A DNA stretch of 64,000 nt from Apirhabdus apintestini. GTDB lineage: Bacteria; Pseudomonadota; Gammaproteobacteria; Enterobacterales; Enterobacteriaceae. A program made the translations under genes and the position numbers. The stretch covers positions 3,906,001 through 3,970,000 of the forward strand of contig CP138906.1 of NCBI GenBank assembly GCA_033977085.1, read 5' to 3'. Positions 43,557-52,920 of the stretch are shown here, in pieces (positions within the stretch are counted from its first letter, which is position 1; each line of letters starts with the position of its first letter). Under the pieces are notes generated by a model. It searched no databases. It had not been told where the DNA came from and worked only from the letters and a program-made list of their open reading frames with translations.

Positions 43557-44365
43557 TTAATGCTGACAGTCAGGACACCACCACGTGCTCCGCTGCCCGT
43601 GCTTACCCATCATAATTAGCGAACCGCATGTACGACAAGGCTCTCCCTGCCGCCCATATACCTGAAGCTCTTGGGCAAAATAGCCGGGTTTACCATCACT
43701 TTGTAAAAAGTCGCGCAGCGTAGTTCCGCCCTGCTCGATAGAACGCAGCAGCACAGCTTTAATAGACTCAGCCAGGCGCGAATACTCTTCAGGCGAGAGA
43801 GAGCTGGCCTGCCGATCGGGGTGAATCCCGGCGGCAAAGAGCGATTCGCTGGCATAAATATTCCCGACTCCCACAACCAGTTGGTTATCCATAAGCCAGG
43901 GCTTAATCGCACTTTTTTTCGAATGCTTTTGGCCCGTAGCCATTCACCATTAAACGCCTCGCTTAACGGTTCTGGCCCCAGGTGAGCCAAAACGCGGTGC
44001 CCTTCCAAATGCGTAGCCCAAAGCCATGCCCCAAATCGCCGCGGATCGGTATAACGCAATATTTTCCCATTGCTCATCACCAAATCAACGTGATCGTGCT
44101 TCTCAGCCGCACGCTCGTTTGGAAGAATTCGTAGGCTACCGGACATGCCAAGGTGGATAATAATCCAGCCGCTTTCCAGCTCCAGTAAAAGGTATTTTGC
44201 ACGCCGCTGAACGCTTATTACACGCCTGTCGCTTAGCGAATGTATCTCACTGGATACAGGCCAGCGTAGGCGGCCATTACGCACTATGGCATGAAGTATC
44301 GTCTCACCTACCAGATGCGGCTCAATGCCTCGCCGCGTTGTTTCTACTTCCGGTAATTCCGGCAT
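43557..44365 (-). CDS. mutM: Formamidopyrimidine-DNA glycosylase MutM (one frameshift as sequenced)
   Basis: A base-excision repair enzyme for 8-oxoguanine. I chose the ATG at 44365 because the mature enzyme must start MPELPEVE with the catalytic Pro; GGGAGG lies upstream. Other motifs: HLGMSGSLR, DPRRFGAWLW, VGVGNIYASE and a C-terminal zinc finger CRTCGS...CPDCQH. A lost A near 43916 (A7 should be A8) splits the frame; restored it reads RKKSAIKPWLMDNQ and gives about 269 residues. rpmG does not follow upstream as it does in E. coli. Confidence 0.95.
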
Positions 44366-44630
44366 CGTATTTCCTCCCGGAACAAGCACAGTCCACGGAT
44401 AAAAAGTTGGTTGTCATTACGCACTGAAAAAGCGGTATCTACATATTACCGCCTGTCTCCCGCTATTTTCATCACGGCTTAAAACAATCACCCGCGACGA
44501 TACATTTTTACTCGGTAGTGGAATTATCAAACCGTGTTCACTGGCGCAGTGTGAAAAAGCGAAGCGCCAGCTATAGCAATAAAGAAAGGGAAACTTCAGG
44601 CCACTTTTATTAGTCACACTTAGCGCCACT
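44366..44630. other. Unassigned sequence between mutM and IS copy D
   Basis: In E. coli rpmG, rpmB and radC lie upstream of mutM; none is found here. Only the mutM ribosome-binding site (GGGAGG) is clear. The remaining 240 or so bases match no gene I recognise and lead directly into IS copy D, a synteny break. Confidence 0.5.
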
Positions 44631-44698
44631 TGTCAACAACGGGTAAAAAGTGATCCACTTACCGTCACCACCAACGGTCTAATATTGATCCACCTTGC

Positions 44699-45476
44699 TT
44701 ACTCAGGATTAGCTTCCGCTATAACCCCGGCCTTTCGTTTCTGCTTCAGTCGATAGCTCTCTCCTTTTATCTGGACTACGTGTGAGTGATGTAAGATCCG
44801 GTCCAGCATTGCCGATGTCAGGGCTGCATCACCCGCGAACGTCTGGTCCCACTGCCCGAACGGCAGGTTAGAGGTCAGGATCATCGCGCTCTTTTCGTAA
44901 CGTTTGGCAATGACCTGGAAGAACAGCTTTGCCTCTTCCTGGCTGAACGGCAGATAGCCTATTTCGTCGATGATGAGCAGTTTGGGGGCCATGACACCGC
45001 GATTGAGTGTCGTTTTGTAACGCCCCTGACGCTGGGAAGTCGACAGCTGTAACAGCAGGTCCGCTGCTGTTGTGAAGCGAACCTTGATGCCCGCCCGTAC
45101 TGCCTCGTAGCCCATGGCTATCGCCAGATGTGTTTTCCCCACGCCCGAGGGGCCCAGCAACACGATGTTTTCGTTACGTTCGATGAAGCTCAGGGAACGC
45201 AGCGACTGGATTTGCTTCTGAGGTGCGCCGGTGGCGAAGGTGAAGTCGTATTCCTCGAACGTCTTCACCGCCGGGAAGGCTGCCATCCGCGTGTACATCG
45301 CCTGTTTACGCTGATGCCGGGCCAGTTTCTCCTCATGTAGCAGGTGCTCCAGGAAGTCCATATAGCTCCATTCCTGATCCACTGCCTGTTGCGACAGTGC
45401 CGGCGCCGCGCCGATAAGGCTGTCCAGCTGGGCTGTTCAGCAAGCACCATCAGCCGTTGATGTTGTAGTTCGACCA

Positions 45477-45480
<4 letters not shown>
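44699..45480 (-). pseudogene. istB: IS21 helper ATPase IstB, frame broken near the N-terminus
   Basis: It carries the same T loss as copies B and C shortly after the ATG at 45480. The Walker motifs are open in the 227-residue remainder starting at 45382. The istA/istB junction just upstream reads GAGCCTGCATG where the other copies read GAGCTGCATG. Confidence 0.88.
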
Positions 45481-46500
<1,020 letters not shown>

Positions 46501-46632
46501 AAGCTCCCCTGTATTCAGAGGAGCAGATTAACCCCTGGATCAGTTTTCAACCGCTGGGGTGGATCAGTTTTGCACCGTTGGTAACAACAATAAAGCAAAC
46601 ATGTTTCATACTGCGAAAAAAGCCTGGTAGCC

Positions 46633-47264
46633 TTATTCTTCAGCAATATTTTCTTCGCTAACGACGCGCTCAGTAAACCAGGTATCCAGCTTCTGACGTA
46701 AATTATCGATACCCATTTTCTTCAGCGAAGAGAACATTTCAATCTGTACATCTCCATTAAACGCGATTGCCGCCTCACGCACTTGGTTGAGCTGCGCTTT
46801 TCGTGCACCGGATGCCAGTTTGTCGGCTTTTGTAAGCAATACCAGCACCGGAATTTGGCTCTCAACCGCCCAGAAAATCATCTGCTGATCGAGATCTTTC
46901 ATTGGATGGCGAATATCCATTAGCACCACCAGCCCCTGCAAAGAGCGGCGCTTTTGTAAGTATTCACCGAGCGCCCGCTGCCACTTTCGCTTTACCTCTT
47001 CAGGAACTTCGGCGTAGCCATAGCCCGGTAAATCAACCAGCCTCTTACCCTCAGCAACTTCGAAGAGGTTGATTAATTGTGTGCGTCCCGGTGTTTTACT
47101 GGTGCGAGCAAGGTTTTTTGATTGGTTAATGTATTCAGCGCGCTGGATTTACCAGCGTTTGAACGCCCGGCAAATGCGACTTCTGTACCAATATCGGCAG
47201 GCAAATGGCGGATGTCTGGCGCGCTAGTCACAAAATGCGTGAGATGGTAATTCCAGGTGGTCAA
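46633..47264 (-). CDS. engB: Ribosome-biogenesis GTPase EngB/YihA (one frameshift as sequenced)
   Basis: An essential GTPase for 50S subunit assembly. G1 is GRSNAGKSSALN, G3 DLPGYGYAEVPEE and G4 LLTKADKL. A lost C near 47111 breaks the frame; ACCC restores NQKTLARTSKTPGRTQLINL and gives 210 residues. The start is probably TTG at 47264, 9 bases after GGAG, giving LTTWNYHLTHFV, in line with the E. coli N-terminus; a longer upstream frame overlaps csrC and is not real. Confidence 0.93.
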
Positions 47265-47423
47265 AATGATTGTCTCCAAATAAGGATGTGCACTGCTGGT
47301 GATTATACCTGAATTACAGGGAAAACCTGGCGATTCATCCTGAGGGATAAGTGAGGCGGAATCGCAAGGCGCTGTGAGACATTTGCTATAGCAGTCGGTG
47401 GAGATTGCGGTTATCGCACGGGA

Positions 47424-47452
47424 TTGAACATTATTACCTATTGTATTTATAA
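47424..47452 (+). promoter_or_regulatory. Candidate sigma70 promoter for csrC
   Basis: TTGAAC (47424-47429), a 17-base spacer and TTATAA (47447-47452) lie upstream of the csrC GGA-rich region, which would place the start near 47460. Based on sequence match only. Confidence 0.5.
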
Positions 47453-47459
47453 GGATTAA

Positions 47460-47766
47460 TTTAGATATGCTGCCGGCTGTCATAAATAAACAGCGGAAGA
47501 TGGCCTTGTGAACGTAAGGGATAAGCGTAAAGTACGTGTCACAGGCAGGAAGCCACAAACGGTGCTCAGGAGCGACTGGATGTCGAGGAGCAGGGAAGAA
47601 AGCCAGGATGGCGGGCGTTTGGATACGCATAAAAAGGAAAAGGACATAACCAGGACGTGTTACTGCTAAGGGATAGACAGGGGTGTCGATAGCGTACATG
47701 GATTGTCTGACTCGTTTGAGTAATGAGTCTAATAAAGGCGACAGTTAATCTGTCGCCTTTTTCTTT
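47460..47766 (+). ncRNA. csrC: CsrC small RNA, CsrA-sequestering
   Basis: It lies between divergent engB and yihI, the csrC position in E. coli. It contains about ten GGA motifs, many as AGGA (for example CAGGAAG, CAGGAGCG, GAGGAGCAGGGA, CCAGGATGG, AAGGAAAAGGACA), which bind CsrA. It ends in a hairpin AAAGGCGACAG / CTGTCGCCTTT plus T run at 47734-47764, virtually the E. coli csrC terminator. It titrates CsrA to relieve repression of glycogen and biofilm genes. The 5' end is uncertain within about 60 bases. Confidence 0.88.
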
Positions 47767-47891
47767 ATGCGCTTTCTGCTAGATTTCGCGCCAGTGGGCT
47801 GCCTGGGGCAGCTACATTGGCCGCCACGCTGTAGACTGGCGCCCAATCGGTATATACTGTTCAAAATGGCAACGCCTTAAGATGACATCTC

Positions 47892-48395
47892 ATGACGCAA
47901 CAATATTCTCCTCGCGGTAGAACCCCCACAAAAGCTCGTCGTCGCCCAACGCGCGAAGAACTTAATCAGGAAGGGCGTGAACGTAAACGCCAAAAAAACG
48001 TAGCGGAAATCGCGCGGGCAGTCGTGCTGAGGGGCTGCGCAGAAAGGTAATAGTAATCGCGCAGCGTCGGTTGCGGATCCGCGCATCGGAAGTAAAAACC
48101 GATTGCCCTGGGCAATGATAACGCTGTAGCACCTTCTCGCCCTAAATCCACCACACCCGCCTTGTCGCCGCGTGAGGATCTGGACAAGCTGGAGAGCGAT
48201 GAACGCCTGGATGCGCTGCTGGAGCGCATTGAGGGCGGTGAAGCTATCTCTGAAGAAGAACAACGCTGGGTAGATAAGCGGCTCGATAGAATTGATGCGC
48301 TTATGCAGCAGCTTGGTATCTCCTGGGATGACGATGAAGAAGGTGAAGAGACCACGCAGCAGGGCGATGACATTTTCCGTCTGCTCAAGGGATAA
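47892..48395 (+). CDS. yihI: Der GTPase-activating protein YihI (three frameshifts as sequenced)
   Basis: An activator of the ribosome-assembly GTPase Der. It has a basic N-terminus (KARRRPTREELNQE, then RKRQKKR) and an acidic C-terminal domain (LESDERLDALLERIEGGEAI, then WDDDEEGEE). Breaks: near 47995 (A7 should be A8), near 48045 (A3 should be A4) and near 48108 (C3 should be C4, restoring NRLPLGNDNAVAPSRPKS). With three bases restored it is 168 residues (169 in E. coli). Confidence 0.92.
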
Positions 48396-48410
48396 GTCTG
48401 ACTAAAAGCT

Positions 48411-48596
48411 ATGCCAGGAGTCGTGATTATTGTCGTGCCGGTGACATGTTATCTGGCGTGGTTACTAATAAAATTACAGCGCCTGTCGCGCCGAAAGCAC
48501 AGGCTGCTTAATCGCTTTTTGTTCGAGCTTCGGGCGCTACGCCGCCGATGCGCTTTACGGCAAAACGGCGTCGCAGTAAGGAGTAAATATGTCTGA
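48411..48596 (+). CDS. Possible small membrane protein, unknown
   Basis: A 61-codon frame between yihI and hemN that ends just inside hemN. The first 22 residues form one hydrophobic segment (VVIIVVPVTCYLAWLLIKLQ) followed by a very basic tail rich in R, K and L. This topology is plausible for a small membrane protein, but the ribosome-binding site is weak and I know no E. coli gene at this place. It could be a chance frame. Confidence 0.35.
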   Translation: MPGVVIIVVPVTCYLAWLLIKLQRLSRRKHRLLNRFLFELRALRRRCALRQNGVAVRSKYV

Positions 48597-49962
48597 ACAA
48601 CTCATCGATTGGGATTTAGCGCTGATCCAAAAATATAATTATTCCGGCCCTCGCTATACCTCTTATCCCACGGCTCTTGAATTCTCAGAAGATTTTGGTG
48701 ACGCTGAATTCGCACAGGCTGCCGCGCGGTATCCTTCCCGGCCGTTATCGTTATATGTGCACATCCCTTTTTGCCATAAGCTTTGCTACTTTTGCGGCTG
48801 CAATAAGCAGGTAACGCGCCAGCAGCATAAAGCCGATCGCTATCTGGACGTGCTGGAACAGGAAATTGTCCAGCGGGCGAAGCTGTTTACCGATCGCCAC
48901 GTTAGCCAGATGCACTGGGGTGGGGGCACCCCCACCTATTTAAGCAAAGCGCAAATTACGCGCCTGATGAAACTCCTGCGCACGTATTTCAACTTTAATG
49001 ATGACGCCGAGCTTTCTATTGAAATCGATCCGCGTGAAATTGAACTGGATGTTTTGGATCTCCTCAAGCAGGAAGGCTTTACGCGTATCAGTATGGGCGT
49101 TCAGGATTTTAATAAAGAAGTTCAGCGCCTGGTTAACCGCGAGCAGGATGAAGCCTTCATTTTTGCGCTGATCGAGCGGGCGCGGCAATTAGGCTTTACC
49201 TCCACCAATATCGACCTGATTTACGGTCTGCCAAAGCAGACGCCCGAAAGCTTTGCTTTTACACTAAGCCGGGTTGCGCAACTCAGCCCCGATCGGCTTA
49301 GCGTTTTCAATTACGCCCATTTACCGAATCTGTTCGCCGCGCAAAGAAAAATCAAAGATGAAGATTTGCCGTCGGCTGCGCAAAAACTGGATATTCTTCA
49401 AAATACCATTTCATCGCTGACCGGTGCGGGCTATCAGTTTATTGGGATGGATCATTTTGCCCGGCCGGACGATGAATTAGCCGTGGCTCAGCGCAATGGC
49501 GTATTGCATCGTAATTTCCAGGGTTATACCACGCAGGGCGATACCGATCTCCTTGGATTAGGCGTCTCGGCCATTAGCATGCTGGGCGATAGTTATGCGC
49601 AAAACCAGAAGGAACTGAATTCCTATTATCAGCAAGTTGAAGATAACGGGAATGCGCTATGGCGTGGCTTAACGCTTACGCGTGATGATTGTATTCGTCG
49701 CGATGTTATCAAAGCGCTTATTTGTAATTTCAGCCTTGATTATGCGGAGATTGAAGCGCCGTGGGCATTAGATTTCCAGCGCTATTTCGCGGAAGATATG
49801 GCGCTGCTGGCCCCACTGGCGCAGGATGGGCTGGTGGAATTAAGCGACCAGGCAATACGCGTTACGCCAAAAGGGCGGCTGCTGATCCGCAATATCTGTA
49901 TGTGTTTTGATATTTATCTGCGGCGTAAAGCGCAGCTACAAAAATATTCGCGCGTAATTTAA
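48589..49962 (+). CDS. hemN: Oxygen-independent coproporphyrinogen III dehydrogenase
   Basis: A 457-residue radical-SAM enzyme of anaerobic haem synthesis, the same length as in E. coli. The cluster motif is FCHKLCYFCGCNK (CxxxCxxC plus an extra Cys). YTSYPTALEF near the N-terminus, WGGGTPTYLS, and GVQDFNKEVQRLVNREQ are typical of true HemN as opposed to HemW. GGAG lies 7-8 bases before the ATG. Intact. Confidence 0.97.
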   Translation: MSEQLIDWDLALIQKYNYSGPRYTSYPTALEFSEDFGDAEFAQAAARYPSRPLSLYVHIPFCHKLCYFCGCNKQVTRQQHKADRYLDVLEQEIVQRAKLFTDRHVSQMHWGGGTPTYLSKAQITRLMKLLRTYFNFNDDAELSIEIDPREIELDVLDLLKQEGFTRISMGVQDFNKEVQRLVNREQDEAFIFALIERARQLGFTSTNIDLIYGLPKQTPESFAFTLSRVAQLSPDRLSVFNYAHLPNLFAAQRKIKDEDLPSAAQKLDILQNTISSLTGAGYQFIGMDHFARPDDELAVAQRNGVLHRNFQGYTTQGDTDLLGLGVSAISMLGDSYAQNQKELNSYYQQVEDNGNALWRGLTLTRDDCIRRDVIKALICNFSLDYAEIEAPWALDFQRYFAEDMALLAPLAQDGLVELSDQAIRVTPKGRLLIRNICMCFDIYLRRKAQLQKYSRVI

Positions 49963-49967
49963 ACGTG

Positions 49968-49996
49968 ACCGGGCCAGGATTTAGTTTTGGCCCGGT
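49968..49996. terminator. Hairpin between convergent hemN and yshB
   Basis: ACCGGGCCA pairs with TGGCCCGGT (9 bp) right after the hemN stop. The T content after the stem is limited. Confidence 0.6.
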
Positions 49997-50007
49997 TCTC
50001 AATACGG

Positions 50008-50130
50008 TTAACTAAAAAAGTTAACCAGCGCCGCGCAAAGTAGTGCGGCAATAGCGGCCTGTGGCGAATGACCGGCCGCTGCACCGACATCTGCGCCGCC
50101 TGCCGCCAAGTGTATTAGTGATTCCAGCAT
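50008..50130 (-). CDS. yshB: Small protein YshB
   Basis: A 40-residue frame, MLESLIHLAAGGADVGAAAG followed by HSPQAAIAALLCAALVNFFS. It aligns with E. coli/Salmonella YshB (36 residues, MLESIINLV...HTPQTAVAAVLCAAMIGLFS) and lies at the same site between hemN and glnG. GGAGAG lies 5-6 bases upstream of the ATG. One hydrophobic helix is predicted. In Salmonella, YshB has been linked to intracellular fitness. It is 4 residues longer than in E. coli, in the middle. Confidence 0.85.
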   Translation of the reverse strand: MLESLIHLAAGGADVGAAAGHSPQAAIAALLCAALVNFFS

Positions 50131-50242
50131 AGCGTCTCTCCTGCATTAACGCGCCCGATCATACTTCACCCCTTACTTGTGTAAAGCGCAAAATAGCAGC
50201 AATTTTTATAAGGTGGACGTTTTTTATACAGAATTGCGAGGG

Positions 50243-51655
50243 CTATTCCATTCCTAATTCTTTTAGCTTACGCGTTAAAGTATTACGCCCCCAGCCCAAC
50301 AGGCGTGCGGCTTCCTGTTTATGGCCGCCCGTATGACGTAACGCGGTAGTGAGTAATGTACGCTCCATTTCCGGCAGAGCGTCCGCCAGTAAATCCTGAT
50401 GACCGTTGTGCAGCGCCTGCTCTGCCCAGCGGGCCAATAATGTAGGCCAGCTTTCAGATAATGAGGGTACAGAAGAGGCCGTTGCCGGTACGCTACTAAA
50501 AAGCTCTGGTGGTAAATCCTGCACCAGTACTTCCTGGCTGGCGGCCATTACCGTTAGCCAGCGACACGTATTTTCAAGCTGGCGGACATTACCCGGCCAA
50601 CAAAGCTGCGTTAGCGCCACTTCTGTATCCGGATGCAGTTGTTTCGTCTCAACTCCCAGTTCCTGAGCGGTGATTTGTAAAAAATGCCGCGCCAGACGCG
50701 GTATATCCTCCCGGCGCTCGCGCAATGGCGGCAATTGAATGCGAATAACATTCAGACGATGAAAAAGATCTTCCCGAAACTGGTCCTCTCTAACGCGCTG
50801 TTCAAGGTTCTGGTGCGTGGCCGCGATGATGCGTACGTCAACATTTACCGGTGCGTAGCCGCCTATGCGATAAAATTGCCCATCCGCCAGAACGCGAAGT
50901 AAACGCGTTTGCACGTCTAATGGCATATCGCCGATTTCATCCAGAAATAAAGTGCCGCCGTTCGCCTGTTCGAACCGACCATGGCGAATCTGGCTGGCTC
51001 CGGTAAAAGCGCCCTTCTCGTGACCAAAAAGCTCTGATTCAATCAATTCTTTCGGGATAGCCGCCATATTGAGTGCGATAAACGGCGCACTCGCGCGCGG
51101 GCTATGGCGATGCAGCGCGTGCGCGACCAGTTCTTTTCCGGTTCCGGACTCTCCGTTAATTAATACGCTGATGGACGAATGAGATAATCGGCCAATAATA
51201 CGAAATACGTCCTGCATTGCGGGTGCTTCGCCAATGATATCCGTCGTTGGATCGCTGACGGGCGGCGTTCTGGGCTGCTGTTGATCTTGATAGTGGCTCA
51301 TTGCACGTTCTACCAGCGCGATAGCATCATCAATATCAAACGGTTTTGGCAGGTAGTCGAATGCTCCCTGCTGATAAGCGCTGACTGCGGCATCTAAATC
51401 TGAGTGCGCAGTCATTATGATGACCGGTAGCATCGGATGCCGTTGCTTAATGTGCGTGAGGAGCGTCAGGCCATCCATTCCTGGCATCCGTATATCCGTA
51501 AGCAGCGCGTCGGGCGTTTGTGTCGCCAGGGCCTCAAGCACATCAGCGGCGTTTTCAAAAGTGACGCTGCGTATATTTGCGCCGTCGAGTGCGCGCTCCA
51601 GTACCCAGCGGATGGAACTGTCATCGTCAACGACCCAGACTATTCCTCGTTGCAT
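50243..51655 (-). CDS. glnG: Nitrogen regulator NtrC (GlnG)
   Basis: A 470-residue enhancer-binding activator of sigma54 promoters. The receiver domain has Asp54 in TDIRMPGMDG. The AAA+ domain has GESGTGKELVA (Walker A), ESELFGHEKGAFTGA with the sigma54-contacting GAFTGA loop, and GGTLFLDEIGDMP. A C-terminal Fis-type helix-turn-helix includes HKQEAARLLGWGRNTLTRKL. Last gene of glnALG; its start overlaps the glnL end. Intact. Confidence 0.98.
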   Translation of the reverse strand: MQRGIVWVVDDDSSIRWVLERALDGANIRSVTFENAADVLEALATQTPDALLTDIRMPGMDGLTLLTHIKQRHPMLPVIIMTAHSDLDAAVSAYQQGAFDYLPKPFDIDDAIALVERAMSHYQDQQQPRTPPVSDPTTDIIGEAPAMQDVFRIIGRLSHSSISVLINGESGTGKELVAHALHRHSPRASAPFIALNMAAIPKELIESELFGHEKGAFTGASQIRHGRFEQANGGTLFLDEIGDMPLDVQTRLLRVLADGQFYRIGGYAPVNVDVRIIAATHQNLEQRVREDQFREDLFHRLNVIRIQLPPLRERREDIPRLARHFLQITAQELGVETKQLHPDTEVALTQLCWPGNVRQLENTCRWLTVMAASQEVLVQDLPPELFSSVPATASSVPSLSESWPTLLARWAEQALHNGHQDLLADALPEMERTLLTTALRHTGGHKQEAARLLGWGRNTLTRKLKELGME

Positions 51656-52712
51656 AAAAACCTCGTTTTACGGATGGGTAAAAATACTGAAAAGGCGGTA
51701 TGCCCCGGCCAGCTTGAAAACTCAATTTTCCCGGCGTGTCTATCGATCAGACTGCGTGCGATGGAAAGCCCCAGCCCGGTGCCGCCCTCGCGGCCACTGA
51801 CCATGGGATAAAATAGCGTGTCCTGAAGCGACGGCGGAATGCCAGGCCCGGTATCTTCGACATCAATGCGGGCTGCTAAACGGTGGCGTTCTCCGTGTAG
51901 TGTTATCTGAAAGGCGGTGCGGGTACGGAGTGTAATGGTACCGCCATCTGGCGTAAGAGCCTGTAATGCATTGCGTACAATATTCAGCATCACTTGTTCT
52001 ATCTGGTCGGGATCGTGCGCCAATTCAGGCATACTCGGATCGTAATCGCGCACTAATGTGATATTGGTCGGCAATTCCAGTGATACCAGTTTAACCACGC
52101 GCTCCAGTACTTTGTGAATGCTGTCAGTGATGTGCTGCCCCGGCCGCTGAGGGCCAAGTAGACGATCGACAAGGCTACGCAATCGGTCCGCCTGCTCGAT
52201 AATCACATTCGTGTATTCACGCAGCGAAGGATCGGGGAGTGCTTTACTTAGAAGCTGAGCCGCGCCGCGTAAGCCCCCGAGCGGGTTTTTAATTTCGTGT
52301 GCCAGCCCGCGCACTAAATCGCGGGCCGCCAGTTGCTGAGCCTGTTGTAACTGTTCCTGGCTAAGTCGCCGCTGATTATCCATCGACGCCAGCTCAAGTA
52401 AAATAAGGCCGTCCTGCATGCGCTGGGCCGTGAGCGAGAGGATATGAGAACGACCATCTATCGCCAGCGTGACTTCATTATCTGTAAATCCTGGCCCTGC
52501 TTTAGAGTGCCCTGCATGAGAGCAATATCCAGTGAGAAGTAGTTCAATAGCTCTGGAAGCGGCGTGCCGTAAATTTTACGCGTACTTTGGGCCAGCATTT
52601 GCTGCGCAGCGGGATTAGCATAATGAATCACCAATGCGTCATCGACCAGCAAGATACTGTTTAACAAAGTATTTAGGATCTGCCCCGCGTCGGGCTGGAC
52701 GCCGTTTGCCAT
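51640..52712 (-). CDS. glnL: Nitrogen sensor kinase NtrB (GlnL), one frameshift as sequenced
   Basis: A cytoplasmic histidine kinase/phosphatase for NtrC, controlled by PII. It has a PAS domain, the phospho-acceptor GLAHEIKNPLGGLRGAAQ and the ATP motifs DTGPGIP and EGGTGLGLSIA. The frame breaks near 52496, where CCAGGGA is read as CCAGGA; restoring one G gives KQGQGFTDNEVTLAI. The C-terminus runs about 8 residues past the E. coli end and overlaps glnG by 16 bases. Confidence 0.95.
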
Positions 52713-52726
52713 TGCGTCTCTCCGGT

Positions 52727-52743
52727 TGCACTAAAAGAGTGCA
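52727..52743 (-). promoter_or_regulatory. NtrC-binding site at the glnL promoter
   Basis: TGCACTAAAAGAGTGCA is a 17-bp dyad matching the NtrC consensus TGCAC-N7-GTGCA, 15 bases upstream of the glnL start. In E. coli, NtrC represses glnLp from this position. Confidence 0.85.
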
Positions 52744-52826
52744 TTATAAGTGATTGCTGCGTCGTCGTAACGGGTACGAAACAGCCTTCATACCCTGTTG
52801 CTGAGTCATTCTGCGGTAGCACAGAG

Positions 52827-52850
52827 AAAAAGCCCATCAAAAGATGGGCC
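52827..52850 (-). terminator. Terminator after glnA
   Basis: GCCCATC / GATGGGC with an AAAA loop (TTTT on the transcribed strand) is followed by T5 on the minus strand, 71 bases beyond the glnA stop. It ends most glnA transcripts before glnLG. In E. coli and Salmonella the sRNA GlnZ comes from this 3' UTR; I could not confirm it by sequence. Confidence 0.8.
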
Positions 52851-52920
52851 AATACTTCCACGGTAACGAAAACGGCGCAGCGGGCAATTATATAAGGAGA
52901 GCCGCTGCGCTAAAAAGTGA

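Noticed and set aside
44417..44629. A 70-codon frame upstream of mutM as a possible gene
   Set aside because: No ribosome-binding site, no resemblance to rpmG or any family, and it abuts the IS boundary.
46587..46632. Spot 42 (spf) RNA next to engB
   Set aside because: The expected position holds only 46 bases between IS copy D and the engB stop, with no spf terminator or conserved sequence.
47073..47699. A 208-codon minus-strand frame beginning well upstream of engB
   Set aside because: Only the part after 47264 is EngB; the upstream 140 codons run antisense through csrC and have no conserved protein sequence. The TTG at 47264 with GGAG upstream fits the family start.
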